A stretch of 64,000 nucleotides of DNA from TMED23 sp964566055 (GTDB lineage Bacteria; Pseudomonadota; Alphaproteobacteria; Rhodospirillales; UBA2165): positions 1 to 64,000 of the forward strand of contig CAZMHI010000006.1 in the NCBI GenBank assembly GCA_964566055.1, given 5' to 3'. Under the pieces are notes generated by a model. That model saw only the letters and a list, made by a program, of their open reading frames with translations, made no database searches and had not been told where the DNA came from. Positions within the stretch are counted from its first letter, which is position 1. Each line of letters begins with the position of its first letter. The position numbers were made by a program, and so were the translations under genes. Shown piece by piece: positions 33,034 to 43,101 of this stretch.

Positions 33034-34295
33034 ATACTTCGTCTACTGGTCACCAAGGCCAGGCCAAGACACAAAAATTGTGTGGCGATCCACCAGCTCT
33101 GCCAGATGCCAAAACTGATAAAACTAAAAACCAATAGCGAGATAACGACGCCAAAAACAGATGGATCTGTATGAAGGTTCTCCAGTTTTCTAATAAATAG
33201 CCAGCCAAAAACAGCGACGATTACTGCCCCCGTCGCACCGAGCTCGAGCCATATCTGAAGGGCGGCATTATGGGGATGGAGCGGCAAAAATGACTCTTTA
33301 AAAAGAACGATCTTTTTACTCTCCGGCGTGTTCACTTTGAGGGTATATTTTTCACCACCTCTAGGAATTTTCCGGGCCGTATTCATCCCCCAGCCGAGGA
33401 ACGGTTTTTCAAATATTTTTTGAGTAGTAAACTGCCAAATTATCAATCGGCTGGTCGCTGAATTGGGCAGCTTTAAATCATAGGATTGCTGGCCAATTTC
33501 CTGAACGTTTTTACTAGCAGTAAACTGATGGACGAAAAACGGAGCGCCGACGATTAATATTATGAAGGTACTCGCGACCAATAAGCTGGCAAATTTTCGG
33601 TGAAAACGGGCGATACTGATGCCGATCCCGGCAGTGATAATGGCGATAAGGGCTGTTGAGGAGGAGAAACGAAAAACCAAATATATCGTTAGAACAATAA
33701 ATAACGCTGTTCCAAAGAATTGCCTCCTTTGCAGCAATACTGACAGTATAGGCCATAGAAGGATCGTCAAAATAACTATGCCATTTCTCAAAAACGCTTC
33801 GACATTAATGCCGCCCGTTTGTGGATTAATAACTTCCCACCACGGCAAACCGCGGCTAAATCTAGTGAGCCAGGCACCGGTTACAGATTCAAATAAAAGC
33901 AAAGCGATAGCTATTGCGGCTCCCCAGATTAGTAATCTTTCGCCTATCTTGCGCGCTGAATGGGGGACATAATTTATTTCGCTCAAAGTGAAAACACCCA
34001 AGCCAAAAAGTGCAATGAGAGGCAGAATTAATTTGCTGCCGAGGCTTTGGTCAAAGCTCCACAACAAACTGATTGCTACCCAAATCAGTAAGACAGAAAA
34101 GGCTATTACCGGCATTTTCGGTAACGAAAATTTACGATCCTTATCGGTAACATTCAGTGTAAATAAAGCCAGCGCCAATATCACAAATAACGGCGCCATC
34201 GCTTTTGAAGAGAATATGGCTATCGGTAGGATTAGAAATGTTGTTAAGCCGATGGCAAGTTTTCGTAAACCGTCTTTAGTTTGCCACCTAAGCAT
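33030..34295 (-). CDS. O-antigen ligase/polymerase-family membrane protein (WaaL/Wzy-like)
   Basis: A 421-residue polytopic protein with about 11-12 helices and a large soluble loop around residues 270-340. That loop includes GWGMNTARKIPRG and the segment LPLHPHNAALQIWLELG, the H-x-H-N pattern common in O-antigen ligases and Wzy-type polymerases. It would join or polymerise sugar repeats on the periplasmic side. Its ATG overlaps the end of the upstream glycosyltransferase gene by 8 bp, so they share an operon with the genes up to 37427. Confidence 0.85.
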   Translation of the reverse strand: MLRWQTKDGLRKLAIGLTTFLILPIAIFSSKAMAPLFVILALALFTLNVTDKDRKFSLPKMPVIAFSVLLIWVAISLLWSFDQSLGSKLILPLIALFGLGVFTLSEINYVPHSARKIGERLLIWGAAIAIALLLFESVTGAWLTRFSRGLPWWEVINPQTGGINVEAFLRNGIVILTILLWPILSVLLQRRQFFGTALFIVLTIYLVFRFSSSTALIAIITAGIGISIARFHRKFASLLVASTFIILIVGAPFFVHQFTASKNVQEIGQQSYDLKLPNSATSRLIIWQFTTQKIFEKPFLGWGMNTARKIPRGGEKYTLKVNTPESKKIVLFKESFLPLHPHNAALQIWLELGATGAVIVAVFGWLFIRKLENLHTDPSVFGVVISLLVFSFISFGIWQSWWIATQFLCLGLALVTSRRSI

Positions 34296-35526
34296 CAGCC
34301 GCGCCGTCAGTTTTATTTATTACGTTTAAGAATATTTCTTCTAATATTTTTGCCTGTGTTTCCCAGGTATGTTCTTTTAATCCGCGATCCGCTTCAATAC
34401 TAATTTGACCTGTTTTTAAGCTTTGATCTAGCGCCTCCGAAATTTGCTCTGGGTTATTGCAAGATAATAACGGCACGTTGGTAGATCGGGTAATTTCAAT
34501 CGCTTCATCCGTTTCGTGCGGGTAGCAAATTAATGGCCGTCCGGCCGATAGCATTTCTATTGTTTTGTGGTGAAAAGTGAGATTGCTTTTAATGTATAAA
34601 TTAGCAATTGCGCGGCGATGAATCTGTCTTAATTCTTCGAGCGGGATGAAGCCTATGATTTCAACTGGGCAAATTATTGATAATTCTGCCGTCGCGGCAG
34701 CAACTTCATTCGAATCTTGTCCGGCGTATATAAAGCGAACCTTAGCCTGTTTTTCTTCAGGTAATCCCATGAGCCAAGACTGCACCCCCAGCAATAATTG
34801 ATTCAGCACCTGTTGGTCATAGATAGCGCCGGTGAGACTAATGGTGATTTCATCTATATTTGGTGGTGCCGAGATCGCCAATTGGGCCGCTGAAAATCCG
34901 CTATAGATAACGGAAGCTTCTCTGCCAAAATATTTTTGTACATCAGCAACATGAAATTTTGAAAAAGCCGTCATGGCAGCACTGTCACTAAAATAATTAG
35001 CAAGATACTTTCGAAAAATTGCCGGGATGAAATTTTGCCAAGGGTCTTTAGCATCAGCCACCCACGGGCATTTTGCTGCCTGAGCAATGTCGCGGGCGAT
35101 ATTCCAGCAATCAGTGTTGCCAAAGGTCGCCCAAACCAAATCCGGCTTAAAATGTTGGACGATAGACGGAATGTAGCTCTGACAACTGGCCCGCCAATTG
35201 CTAAAAACGCCATGATGTCTGAGGTAATACCAGACAACGACCAGCTGCCTCAGGCCCCACGGTAAAGTCCGAGCGCGCAAACTTTTTATTAACGGATGGC
35301 CTGTTGGCTCACTCGCCAAGTTTAGCGGTGCGCTAAAATCGTGATCTTGAATAGCCCGGCCTGCCTGACCAGGAGTTATTTCAGCCGGTTGGCCACTTAA
35401 AGTTTCGGTTAGTAAAATTACTTTATGACCGAGACCAGTTAAGGTATTGGCAAATTCCCTCATTCTAGTGGCGCAGACATGCGGCGTATCGGGATGACAA
35501 TGATTGATCAATACAAAGCGCATCAA
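34288..35526 (-). CDS. Glycosyltransferase family 4-like protein
   Basis: A 412-residue GT-B protein. The N-terminal acceptor domain opens with FVLINHCHPDTPHVCATRM, and the C-terminal donor domain has VRFIYAGQDSNE, IGFIPLEELRQIHRRA and MLSAGRPLICYP, the region equivalent to the nucleotide-sugar E-x7-E motif, here with one Glu replaced. Donor and acceptor cannot be predicted. Its ATG overlaps the stop of the second asparagine-synthase-like gene by 4 bp. Confidence 0.85.
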   Translation of the reverse strand: MMRFVLINHCHPDTPHVCATRMREFANTLTGLGHKVILLTETLSGQPAEITPGQAGRAIQDHDFSAPLNLASEPTGHPLIKSLRARTLPWGLRQLVVVWYYLRHHGVFSNWRASCQSYIPSIVQHFKPDLVWATFGNTDCWNIARDIAQAAKCPWVADAKDPWQNFIPAIFRKYLANYFSDSAAMTAFSKFHVADVQKYFGREASVIYSGFSAAQLAISAPPNIDEITISLTGAIYDQQVLNQLLLGVQSWLMGLPEEKQAKVRFIYAGQDSNEVAAATAELSIICPVEIIGFIPLEELRQIHRRAIANLYIKSNLTFHHKTIEMLSAGRPLICYPHETDEAIEITRSTNVPLLSCNNPEQISEALDQSLKTGQISIEADRGLKEHTWETQAKILEEIFLNVINKTDGAADA

Positions 35527-37427
35527 GCCGCTCCTTCAAAAACGGCAATTTTCTTAGCTGAATTGATCCTGTCTAGAAAATGAATGCGCCAAGCCTGTTC
35601 TATGACAGGCCGCCACAACATACTGGCGAGGTGGGTCTCACCGGCACTAAATCGATCCAGCACCGATATCCACCAGTTTTTGCGCCACATTCCGGAATTT
35701 TCAAACTCTTGGCCATTGATGATTTCACGAACATGTTCACCCAATGAGCTCTTAAACCAGGCAGCTTGAGGCGGCACAAAACCTTGTTTGTTCCAGCGTG
35801 TTCTAAGTGGTTCAGGAAGAGTTCTTTTCATTGCTCCGCGTAGGAGGCGTTTGGTTTCCGCTCCGCCCATTAAAAATTCCGGCGGCAGAGAAAAGGTAAA
35901 CTCGGCTAAGCGATGATCGCAAAACGGCAGACGAACTTCACGTGAATGAGCCATTGAATTACGATCACCATAACGCATAAGCACCGGTAAATGAGTGTAG
36001 AGCATTTCCTGATACAAAACCCCGGCCAACGGATGAAAGGAACGCGTTCCGCTCGGAGGTGGCGGCAGATTTGCGAATAATTTAGTGGCATAATCTTTTG
36101 TCAGGCCAAAAGAAAAGTCGCTGCCTTTGCCGGTTAAGCCGGCCAATAAATGCCGCAAGCCACGGGGCAGGCGACTTTTTGCGGCTTGAGATTTTGTCAG
36201 CAAACCTAGCGGATAACGCTCTTCAATTTTAGTACGTTCACTGCTTGCATTTGTTTTGAGGCTGGCGAGATAATTCTCGAAATATTGTTCATACCCCCCT
36301 AAAAGCTCATCGCCACCTTGCCCATCCAGCAACACTGTAATGCCGGCCTCCTTGGCGAGGCGAAATACGCACCATTGGGCATATTGGCTGGAACTGCCGA
36401 CTGGAAGCTCGTTGTGCCACATAAAGTCAGCAAGCTCTGCCTGAAAATTCTCAACATTTGGTTCAATGACGTGGGGGGTAGAGTGCGTATGATCTATAAT
36501 TTTTTCCGCCCACGGCCACTCATCGGCGTCTGAATTTGGAAAACGTCCCGTGAACACGTCGTAGGGCTCATTGTTGCCACGGAGCTGCCGGGCGATGCAG
36601 ACGATCGAGCTGGAATCCAGTCCGCCTGACAGACAGGAACCTAGGGGCACGTCGCTGCGCATACGTAACTTGATCGCATCTTCAAAGAGTTCCCGAAAAT
36701 GATTTTGCGCATCCTGTTCGCTCAGTCGAGCGAAATTGTTATCAGGCTCGATATCCCAATAACGTTGAATTTGATATTCTAAGCTATGGCAATCCAAAGT
36801 CAGGCTGTGGCCCGGTGGTATTTGTTTTATATCGTCGAAGACGGTCTGGATATCGTCATCCAGGCCTCGAGTCGGATGATAAAGAAAGCGCAATATGCGG
36901 TCCTGTTCAAAATGACTGCCGACATAATTTAGGCTCAATAAAGCTTTATATTCCGACGCAAAGGCAAAACATTCATTGTTGCTGTGAAATAAGAAAGGCT
37001 TTTCGCCAAATCTATCGCGGGCACAAAAAAGGTGCTGCCGATTGGCGTCATATATAGCAAAGGCAAACATGCCGTTCAATTTGCCTAATACGTCTTCGCC
37101 CCAGGTCTGGTAGGCTTTGAGCAACACTTCGGTATCTGAAGATGTTTCAAGCTCAACACCTGCCGCTATTAGTTCTGCACCGATTTCAAGGTAATTATAT
37201 ATTTCGCCGTTATAGGTAATTACCTGAGAACCCGCTGCCATCGGCTGATGACCGGCACTGCTGGTGTCAATAATTGAAAGCCGTTGATGGCCAAAAACAA
37301 CAGTTCCGTCTTCGGATTCCCATATTCCTGAATCATCTGGCCCGCGGTGCTGTTGCAAAAAGTTCATGTGTTCGATGGCGCTAGAATTGACGCGTCGATT
37401 ACCTATGATTCCCGCTATGCCGCACAT
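35523..37427 (-). CDS. Asparagine-synthase-family amidotransferase, copy 2
   Basis: A 634-residue AsnB-like protein with the glutaminase Cys2 in MCGIAGIIG, HRGPDDSGIW, TYNGEIYNYL, and the synthetase pyrophosphate loop CLSGGLDSSSIVC near residue 270. It is clearly paralogous to the gene at 31027 but differs in C-terminal length and many segments, so it is an old duplicate, not a recent copy. Two such enzymes in one locus suggest two distinct amidated sugars or acceptors. It is the first gene of the leftward operon with the glycosyltransferase and ligase genes. Confidence 0.88.
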   Translation of the reverse strand: MCGIAGIIGNRRVNSSAIEHMNFLQQHRGPDDSGIWESEDGTVVFGHQRLSIIDTSSAGHQPMAAGSQVITYNGEIYNYLEIGAELIAAGVELETSSDTEVLLKAYQTWGEDVLGKLNGMFAFAIYDANRQHLFCARDRFGEKPFLFHSNNECFAFASEYKALLSLNYVGSHFEQDRILRFLYHPTRGLDDDIQTVFDDIKQIPPGHSLTLDCHSLEYQIQRYWDIEPDNNFARLSEQDAQNHFRELFEDAIKLRMRSDVPLGSCLSGGLDSSSIVCIARQLRGNNEPYDVFTGRFPNSDADEWPWAEKIIDHTHSTPHVIEPNVENFQAELADFMWHNELPVGSSSQYAQWCVFRLAKEAGITVLLDGQGGDELLGGYEQYFENYLASLKTNASSERTKIEERYPLGLLTKSQAAKSRLPRGLRHLLAGLTGKGSDFSFGLTKDYATKLFANLPPPPSGTRSFHPLAGVLYQEMLYTHLPVLMRYGDRNSMAHSREVRLPFCDHRLAEFTFSLPPEFLMGGAETKRLLRGAMKRTLPEPLRTRWNKQGFVPPQAAWFKSSLGEHVREIINGQEFENSGMWRKNWWISVLDRFSAGETHLASMLWRPVIEQAWRIHFLDRINSAKKIAVFEGAA

Positions 37428-37471
37428 ATTCTTTTGCTTCCTAGAATCATTTTACCAGGCTTCTCTCTATT

Positions 37472-38500
37472 TTAGGTCAGTAACTTTCGGCAGACGTCGA
37501 TTACATCTTCTGGTTTGATCGATAGAATGGATGAACCTGCAGTTCGAAAGCCTGCTTTGTTACTTACATTATCCGTCATTTCCCACGGATAAAATATATG
37601 ATGATTGTCACCTTGAGGAAACCATACACCTGGTTTTGCGCGAGCACTAAAAAGAGCCACGCAGGGAGTTTTCATCAAAGTGGCTAGATGCATCGGACCG
37701 CTATCATGACCCAAAAAAAATACTGCCTGCTTCATCGCCAAAGCGCTAAGACGCGGATTGGTTTTGCCGCATAGATTTAGTACCGGGCCACCCCAGTTTT
37801 GAGCGAGGCCGGATGTTCGCTCACCTTCATCTTCGGCTCCAATTAGCATAAGTCCTAGGGAAGGACGAATTGATGTCAGACTTTCTAAGACGCGGCCCCA
37901 GTTTAAATCACCCCAATCTTTATCGGGCAACTTGCCACCAATACTGAACGCGATATACGGGGTATTAGTGAAATTATCGGCAATTATCTTGTCAGCTTGA
38001 TTTTGTTCATCGGCGTTAAAATTAATTTCCACCTTATCTGGCCAAGGTAACCCAACAGCACGCAATTGCCGTTCGCTTTCTGATTCCCAAAGTTTTTCCG
38101 ATTTGACTTGGTACTCGCGAATCGATTGGGCAAAAGGCATAGCCACAATGTTATTTATGCCGCAAATTTTAAAAAATAATAGTTCTTTTACCAGTGAAAC
38201 TAGGGATGAGGGCTCTGACAGGTAGATCAATTTGTCAGGAGACCATAACTTTATGGCAGACTTAACTTGCAACATCGACGAAAAGCCGCCACCACCCGGC
38301 GGCAGGGAGAAGTATTCCGAAATCAATTCAGTACGGCCTAAAATCGATTCTATATGGGCGGCTCGTCCCATAACCGGCGCATTGGTTAATATCGCAAGTT
38401 CTGCTTCGGGTGAGTGATTGCGAATACCTAGAAGCGCCGGCAAGGATACCACCGCATCACCGATACTACCGCGCCGAAAAATTAAAATTCTTTGAACCAT
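37472..38500 (-). CDS. Glycosyltransferase family 9 (heptosyltransferase-like)
   Basis: About 342 residues of a GT9-type enzyme. RRGSIGDAVVSLPALLGIR at the N-terminus is the family's phosphate-loop region, and the C-terminal half shows SIGGKLPDKDWG, LCGKTNPRLSALAM and FLGHDSGPMHLATLMKTP, the D-S-G-P-x-H motif that binds the ADP-sugar. It transfers a heptose-like residue in lipopolysaccharide-type glycans. The frame opens with TTG at 38542, but the ATG at 38500 gives the normal family N-terminus. Confidence 0.88.
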   Translation of the reverse strand: MVQRILIFRRGSIGDAVVSLPALLGIRNHSPEAELAILTNAPVMGRAAHIESILGRTELISEYFSLPPGGGGFSSMLQVKSAIKLWSPDKLIYLSEPSSLVSLVKELLFFKICGINNIVAMPFAQSIREYQVKSEKLWESESERQLRAVGLPWPDKVEINFNADEQNQADKIIADNFTNTPYIAFSIGGKLPDKDWGDLNWGRVLESLTSIRPSLGLMLIGAEDEGERTSGLAQNWGGPVLNLCGKTNPRLSALAMKQAVFFLGHDSGPMHLATLMKTPCVALFSARAKPGVWFPQGDNHHIFYPWEMTDNVSNKAGFRTAGSSILSIKPEDVIDVCRKLLT

Positions 38501-38629
38501 AAAGTCTATATTTGGTGTTGGAGGGAATCTACTATATATCAAATTTACTAATTGCTAGCATGGCTTTATTATCACGGCAAATTTCTAAATCCTAGGGTTG
38601 TGGCATAGATTGAGAGACAATGGAGTGTG

Positions 38630-39796
38630 ATGAGTCGAAAATTCCTAAAGAGTGACAGCCTGCGGGTATTGGTCAACGGTATTCATGCTAAAAGCGGCGG
38701 CGGCGTTACCTATTTACGTAATATTTTGCCGCTGTTGGCCGAAGATACTGAATTGGAGATTCATCTGTTTCTGCATCGGGATCAATTCGAGTTGTTTGGC
38801 GTATTGGATGAACGTATCCGCGTCCATCTGCTAAATTTCAAAAATGGTTTTTTTTCCAACCTTTTTTGGGAGCAGTTCGCCTTGCCAATTTTGGCTAAAA
38901 TTATGTCAGTGGATGTTACTGTCTCACCGGCAAATTATGGTCCTTTGGCAGCACCCGCTCAGATAATAATGTTACGTAATTCTTTAGCCGTTGCCGGTAA
39001 GGAAACCCGGCCTATCAAGCGCCTTTATTGGGGTGGTTTAACCCTGATGACAGCGCTCTCCTTACTGACCTGCCGCCGTGCTATCGCTGTTTCAGATTAT
39101 GCCCGCAAAGCCCTGACCTTTGGGCTAGGTGAGCGCTTCCAGAAAAAAGTTACGGTCGTACATCATGGTGTCGGCGAAAGATTTAAAGCTGATGCTGATA
39201 TCGAACGGCAAAACTATCTTCTGGCGGTATCCGATATCTATGTTCAAAAAAATTTGCATACTCTCGTTCAGGCATTTGCAATAGTAAGAGAAAAATTTCC
39301 GGATGTTATTTTAAAAATAGCCGGCAAGGCAATTGACCAAGGATATCTGCAAGAGATCAAACAAGTCCTAGAATATAATAATTTGACCGACGTAGTTGAA
39401 TTTTTGGGCGAAAAAAACGCTGATGAATTGTTGATCTTGTATCAAAAGTGCAAATTGTTTGTTTTTCCGTCTACCGTTGAAACCTTTGGCAACCCTTTGG
39501 TTGAGGCGATGGCCTGCGGTGCACCCATTGTTTCATCGAATACTGCTGCGATGCCGGAAATTCTGGGCGAGGCAGGACATTATTTTGATCCGCTAAACGT
39601 CAACGATATGGCTAAGCAAATTATTGCTTTGCTAGAAAATGAAGAAGATAGATATGAATTGAGTAAAAGAGCCTATCAACGGGCACATTTGTTTTCGCGG
39701 GAAGCTACTGCAGCGCAGACAGTAGAAGTTATTAAATCCGTTGTGCCGGAACGCTATACCCAAATCTCTCCTAACCGGTTACAGACTTCATCGTGA
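38630..39796 (+). CDS. Glycosyltransferase family 4
   Basis: A 388-residue GT-B enzyme, the first of five consecutive rightward glycosyltransferase genes. LVNGIHAKSGGGVTYLRNI opens the fold, and FPSTVETFGNPLVEAMACGAP is the GT4 E-x7-E donor motif. A GTG three bases earlier (38627) could also serve; GGAG lies just upstream. Its stop overlaps the next start by 4 bp, so the block is one translational unit. Confidence 0.9.
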   Translation: MSRKFLKSDSLRVLVNGIHAKSGGGVTYLRNILPLLAEDTELEIHLFLHRDQFELFGVLDERIRVHLLNFKNGFFSNLFWEQFALPILAKIMSVDVTVSPANYGPLAAPAQIIMLRNSLAVAGKETRPIKRLYWGGLTLMTALSLLTCRRAIAVSDYARKALTFGLGERFQKKVTVVHHGVGERFKADADIERQNYLLAVSDIYVQKNLHTLVQAFAIVREKFPDVILKIAGKAIDQGYLQEIKQVLEYNNLTDVVEFLGEKNADELLILYQKCKLFVFPSTVETFGNPLVEAMACGAPIVSSNTAAMPEILGEAGHYFDPLNVNDMAKQIIALLENEEDRYELSKRAYQRAHLFSREATAAQTVEVIKSVVPERYTQISPNRLQTSS

Positions 39797-40914
39797 CAAC
39801 AAAACTTTTCTATTTTGTCAGTCATCCAATTCAATATCAGGCACCCCTGTTGCGGCGGATTGCTGCCGAACCAAAGATCGATCTTGAAGTAATATTTGAA
39901 GCCGATTTCTCTTCAAACAGCTATTTTGATCAGGGTTTTGGCGTCGATGTAAATTGGGATATACCCTTGAGAGAGGGTTATAACAGCCGTTTAATGAGCG
40001 AAATAGAAATTAATCAACTGATTAAAAATGCTGATGTGATGTGGTTTCATGGTTGGCAAAGCCGCAAGTTTAAACGGCTTCTAAAAGTGGCAAATCGTAT
40101 AGGTACTCCGATTTTAATGCGAGGAGAAAATTGGGCGGGGGCAATGCCTGATGGCAAAGGGTTATTGGGATTATTGAAACGCCGCTACCTCAATAAAATT
40201 TTCTCCAAATGTGATGCGTTTTTGGCAATCGGTAGCGCTAACCGTCGATACTATTTAGATCACGGTATTTCCCAAGACAAAATTTTTAATATGCCATATG
40301 CGATAGACAATTCTTTTTTTGCCGAGGGTAGTGTAGACACCTCACCTTCAGAATTTCGTCAGGAATTAGGTCTAGAGGTGGGGCAGAAAATTGTCCTATT
40401 TGCCGGCAAATTGACGGCAAGGAAAAAGCCGGATGTTTTGCTCTCTGCTTGGCGGCAAACCGATTGGAATGATCAAAAACGACCAGCCTTGGTATTTGTT
40501 GGTGACGGTGAGTTGAAGCAGTCTCTCAAGGCGGCAGCTGATCAATTGCCCTATCGGCAGGATATTTATTTTACCGGCTTTCGTAATCAAACGGAATTGC
40601 CGGCAATATATAAGGCGGCGGATATTTTCGTTTTAAGTTCTGAAAAAGAACCTTGGGGATTGGCGATAAACGAAGCTATGGCTTGTGGCACAGCGGTTAT
40701 TGCCTCTGATCAATGTGGCGCGGTTTTTGACCTTTTAGATGAAGAGACGGGCGTTGTTGTCAAAGCCGGAGACGATGCCGATTTGGCTGCTGCGTTAAGC
40801 AAGGCGCTGGAACGGTCTGACGAAATGGGCGAGGCTGCCCAACGTCGCGTATCTAGCTGGGATTTTGAGGCCGATATATTGGGGCTTAAAGCGGCATTGG
40901 ATTTTGTTCAATGA
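39793..40914 (+). CDS. Glycosyltransferase family 4
   Basis: A 373-residue GT-B enzyme with the opening LFYFVSHPIQYQAPLLRRIA, typical of a group of GT4 proteins in polysaccharide loci, and the donor motif SSEKEPWGLAINEAMACGTAVI near residue 285. The start is GTG in a GTGA overlap with the preceding stop. The 3' end overlaps the next gene by 4 bp. Confidence 0.9.
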   Translation: MTTKLFYFVSHPIQYQAPLLRRIAAEPKIDLEVIFEADFSSNSYFDQGFGVDVNWDIPLREGYNSRLMSEIEINQLIKNADVMWFHGWQSRKFKRLLKVANRIGTPILMRGENWAGAMPDGKGLLGLLKRRYLNKIFSKCDAFLAIGSANRRYYLDHGISQDKIFNMPYAIDNSFFAEGSVDTSPSEFRQELGLEVGQKIVLFAGKLTARKKPDVLLSAWRQTDWNDQKRPALVFVGDGELKQSLKAAADQLPYRQDIYFTGFRNQTELPAIYKAADIFVLSSEKEPWGLAINEAMACGTAVIASDQCGAVFDLLDEETGVVVKAGDDADLAAALSKALERSDEMGEAAQRRVSSWDFEADILGLKAALDFVQ

Positions 40915-41966
40915 CGCTGCCTTCTATATTGTTTGTGGGTCAAACCGTTGCCGGTTCCAGAACAAAGCAACGGATTGAGGCGTTTAAAAATTTGGGCTGC
41001 CAAGTAGATGTTGTATCGACCAATTTACCGGGCACGAGTTACGAGGATAAACCGAGTTTAACAACCCGCCTTCGTTACCGCCTACGTTATCCTGCTGATG
41101 AGGCCGGTGCAGGAAACCAAATTTTAGCAATATTGAGTGATAACCAATTCGATATTTTGTGGCTCGAACGTGCGATTGAAATTGGGGCAAAAACTCTTCG
41201 GAGGGTTAAGCAACTAAATCCAAAAATTAAAATCGTTTGGTATGCAGAAGATGACATGATGAATCCATTGCATCGGACCCGGCAGGTGGAAGCAGCAATG
41301 CCCTTTTATGATTTATGGGTGACGACTAAATCGTTCAATGCTGACTCAAGTGAAGTGCCGACCTTCGGTGTAAAAAACATATTGTTCGTTAATAATTCCT
41401 ATGACCCTACTCTCCATCAGCCGATCGATCTAAGCGATAATGATAGGTTTAATTTTGGCTCGGAGGTGAGCTTTGTCGGCACTTACGAAAAAGACCGGGC
41501 GGATAGTCTGGTGTTTCTAGCTCAACAAGGTGTACCGGTAAGAGTATGGGGAAATGGCTGGGCTGACTACCAGGATAAAGAGCCTGGCCTCTTAGTTGAA
41601 GGCCGTCCGGCTTATGATGATGAGTATGTCAAAGTAATTTGTTCAAGCAAAATTAATCTCTGTTTTCTGCGCAAAGAAAATCGTGATCTTCAAACTTGCC
41701 GTTCAATTGAGATTCCCGCCAGCGGAGGGTTTATGCTACATGAACGTAATGCCGAAATGGCAGGCATTCTTAAGGAAGATAAAGAAGCAGCCTATTTCGT
41801 TAGTGATCAAGAGCTATTTGAGCAATGTAAAAAGTGGTTGTCGGATTTCACGGCGCGGAAAACTGTCGCAAAAAATGGGTTTGAAAAAGTGACAAAAGGT
41901 TCTTTTAGCCATGATGATCGTTTGCGGGAAATACTTGATGCCGCAGATCAGGTAGGGACAGAATGA
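40911..41966 (+). CDS. CgeB-like glycosyltransferase
   Basis: A 351-residue protein of the CgeB/GT1-like type. The N-terminal domain begins ILFVGQTVAGSRTKQRIEAF, the middle has WYAEDDMMNPLHRTRQ, and the C-terminal half shows VSFVGTYEKDRADSLVFL and LQTCRSIEIPASGGFMLHER, the usual C-terminal CgeB pattern. Linked by ATGA overlaps on both sides to its neighbours. Sugar specificity is unknown. Confidence 0.82.
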   Translation: MTLPSILFVGQTVAGSRTKQRIEAFKNLGCQVDVVSTNLPGTSYEDKPSLTTRLRYRLRYPADEAGAGNQILAILSDNQFDILWLERAIEIGAKTLRRVKQLNPKIKIVWYAEDDMMNPLHRTRQVEAAMPFYDLWVTTKSFNADSSEVPTFGVKNILFVNNSYDPTLHQPIDLSDNDRFNFGSEVSFVGTYEKDRADSLVFLAQQGVPVRVWGNGWADYQDKEPGLLVEGRPAYDDEYVKVICSSKINLCFLRKENRDLQTCRSIEIPASGGFMLHERNAEMAGILKEDKEAAYFVSDQELFEQCKKWLSDFTARKTVAKNGFEKVTKGSFSHDDRLREILDAADQVGTE

Positions 41967-43096
41967 GAGTTCTCGTTAATGCCCTGTCGGCGCGAAAAGG
42001 CGGTATTGTCACCTACACCAATAACCTTCTTCAGGCATTTGTAAAACGTGGTATCGACATAAATGTCGCCGTATCCGAAGATTATGAAACCGATTTTGAG
42101 GATTCAATTAGTAGACTTAATGTTGCCAGATTTTCGCCTTTACAAAGGTTGATTTGGGAACAGACGTCGTGGCGGAAATTTGTCAAAAACTATAATCCTG
42201 ACATTCTGTTTTCATCGGCCAATTTCGGTCTGCTTAACTGTCCGGTAAAACAAATTTTATTGCTGCGCGAGGGAGGGTTGTTTGATCCTTTTTATCTCGC
42301 CAATATGACGGCGCCTCTAGGAGTATGGAACGGCGTTAACCGTTATTTCCGCCGTCGCCTAATGCTTCTTTCGGCGATGACGGCCGATCAAATTATTACT
42401 CCAACGGAAGCTATGCGCGATATGATCTCCTTATGGCATCCGGAGATTACAGAGAAGTGCAGCGTCAATCCGTATGGCACCATTAATGAAGCATTTAAAC
42501 CCGAACCCGACCAGCGACAATGGCGTGAAGAGGGTGTCTGCAGGTTGATTTATGTTTCGGTTTATTACCCCCATAAAGTCCCACGGCTGCTGTGTCAGGC
42601 CGTTGATCAGTTAAGTGAGGTAGGCTTTGAAAGTCATGCAACAATAACAATGGCGACAAGCGAATTCGCCGATATGTTAGGCAGTGATTTGGATGAAATT
42701 ATTGTCAATGATGCTGCTCAGCGTGGTATTGTTTCACTGGGAAATTACAAATATGAGGCTCTGCCGGAATTGTATCGCTCGCAAGATGTGTTTGTTTTTC
42801 CTTCAGTTTCAGAAACTTTTGGCCATCCTATGGCCGAAGCCATGAGCAGCGGGCTGCCGGTAGTAGCTGCAGATACGCCGGTTAATCGTGAAATCTGCGG
42901 CGATGCTGCGCTGTATTTTGAACCATTTTCGGTAACAAAGTTGGCAGATTGTATCCAGCAATTGGATAGCGATAAGAAATTGCGGGAAAGTCTGCCAAAA
43001 ATCGGACGTCAGCGGGCACTTGAGAAATTCGGCTGGGAGGATCACGTCGACCGTTTGATTGAAACGATGGAAAATATGCTGAGCGAGCAGGCCTGA
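41963..43096 (+). CDS. Glycosyltransferase family 4
   Basis: A 377-residue GT-B enzyme. VLVNALSARKGGIVTYTNNLLQ opens it, resembling the protein at 38630, and FPSVSETFGHPMAEAMSSGLPVV is the donor motif. The two probably descend from one duplication and add related residues; that is inference. It follows the CgeB-like gene with an ATGA overlap and precedes the next gene by 5 bp. Confidence 0.9.
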   Translation: MRVLVNALSARKGGIVTYTNNLLQAFVKRGIDINVAVSEDYETDFEDSISRLNVARFSPLQRLIWEQTSWRKFVKNYNPDILFSSANFGLLNCPVKQILLLREGGLFDPFYLANMTAPLGVWNGVNRYFRRRLMLLSAMTADQIITPTEAMRDMISLWHPEITEKCSVNPYGTINEAFKPEPDQRQWREEGVCRLIYVSVYYPHKVPRLLCQAVDQLSEVGFESHATITMATSEFADMLGSDLDEIIVNDAAQRGIVSLGNYKYEALPELYRSQDVFVFPSVSETFGHPMAEAMSSGLPVVAADTPVNREICGDAALYFEPFSVTKLADCIQQLDSDKKLRESLPKIGRQRALEKFGWEDHVDRLIETMENMLSEQA

Positions 43097-43101
43097 AATT
43101 T

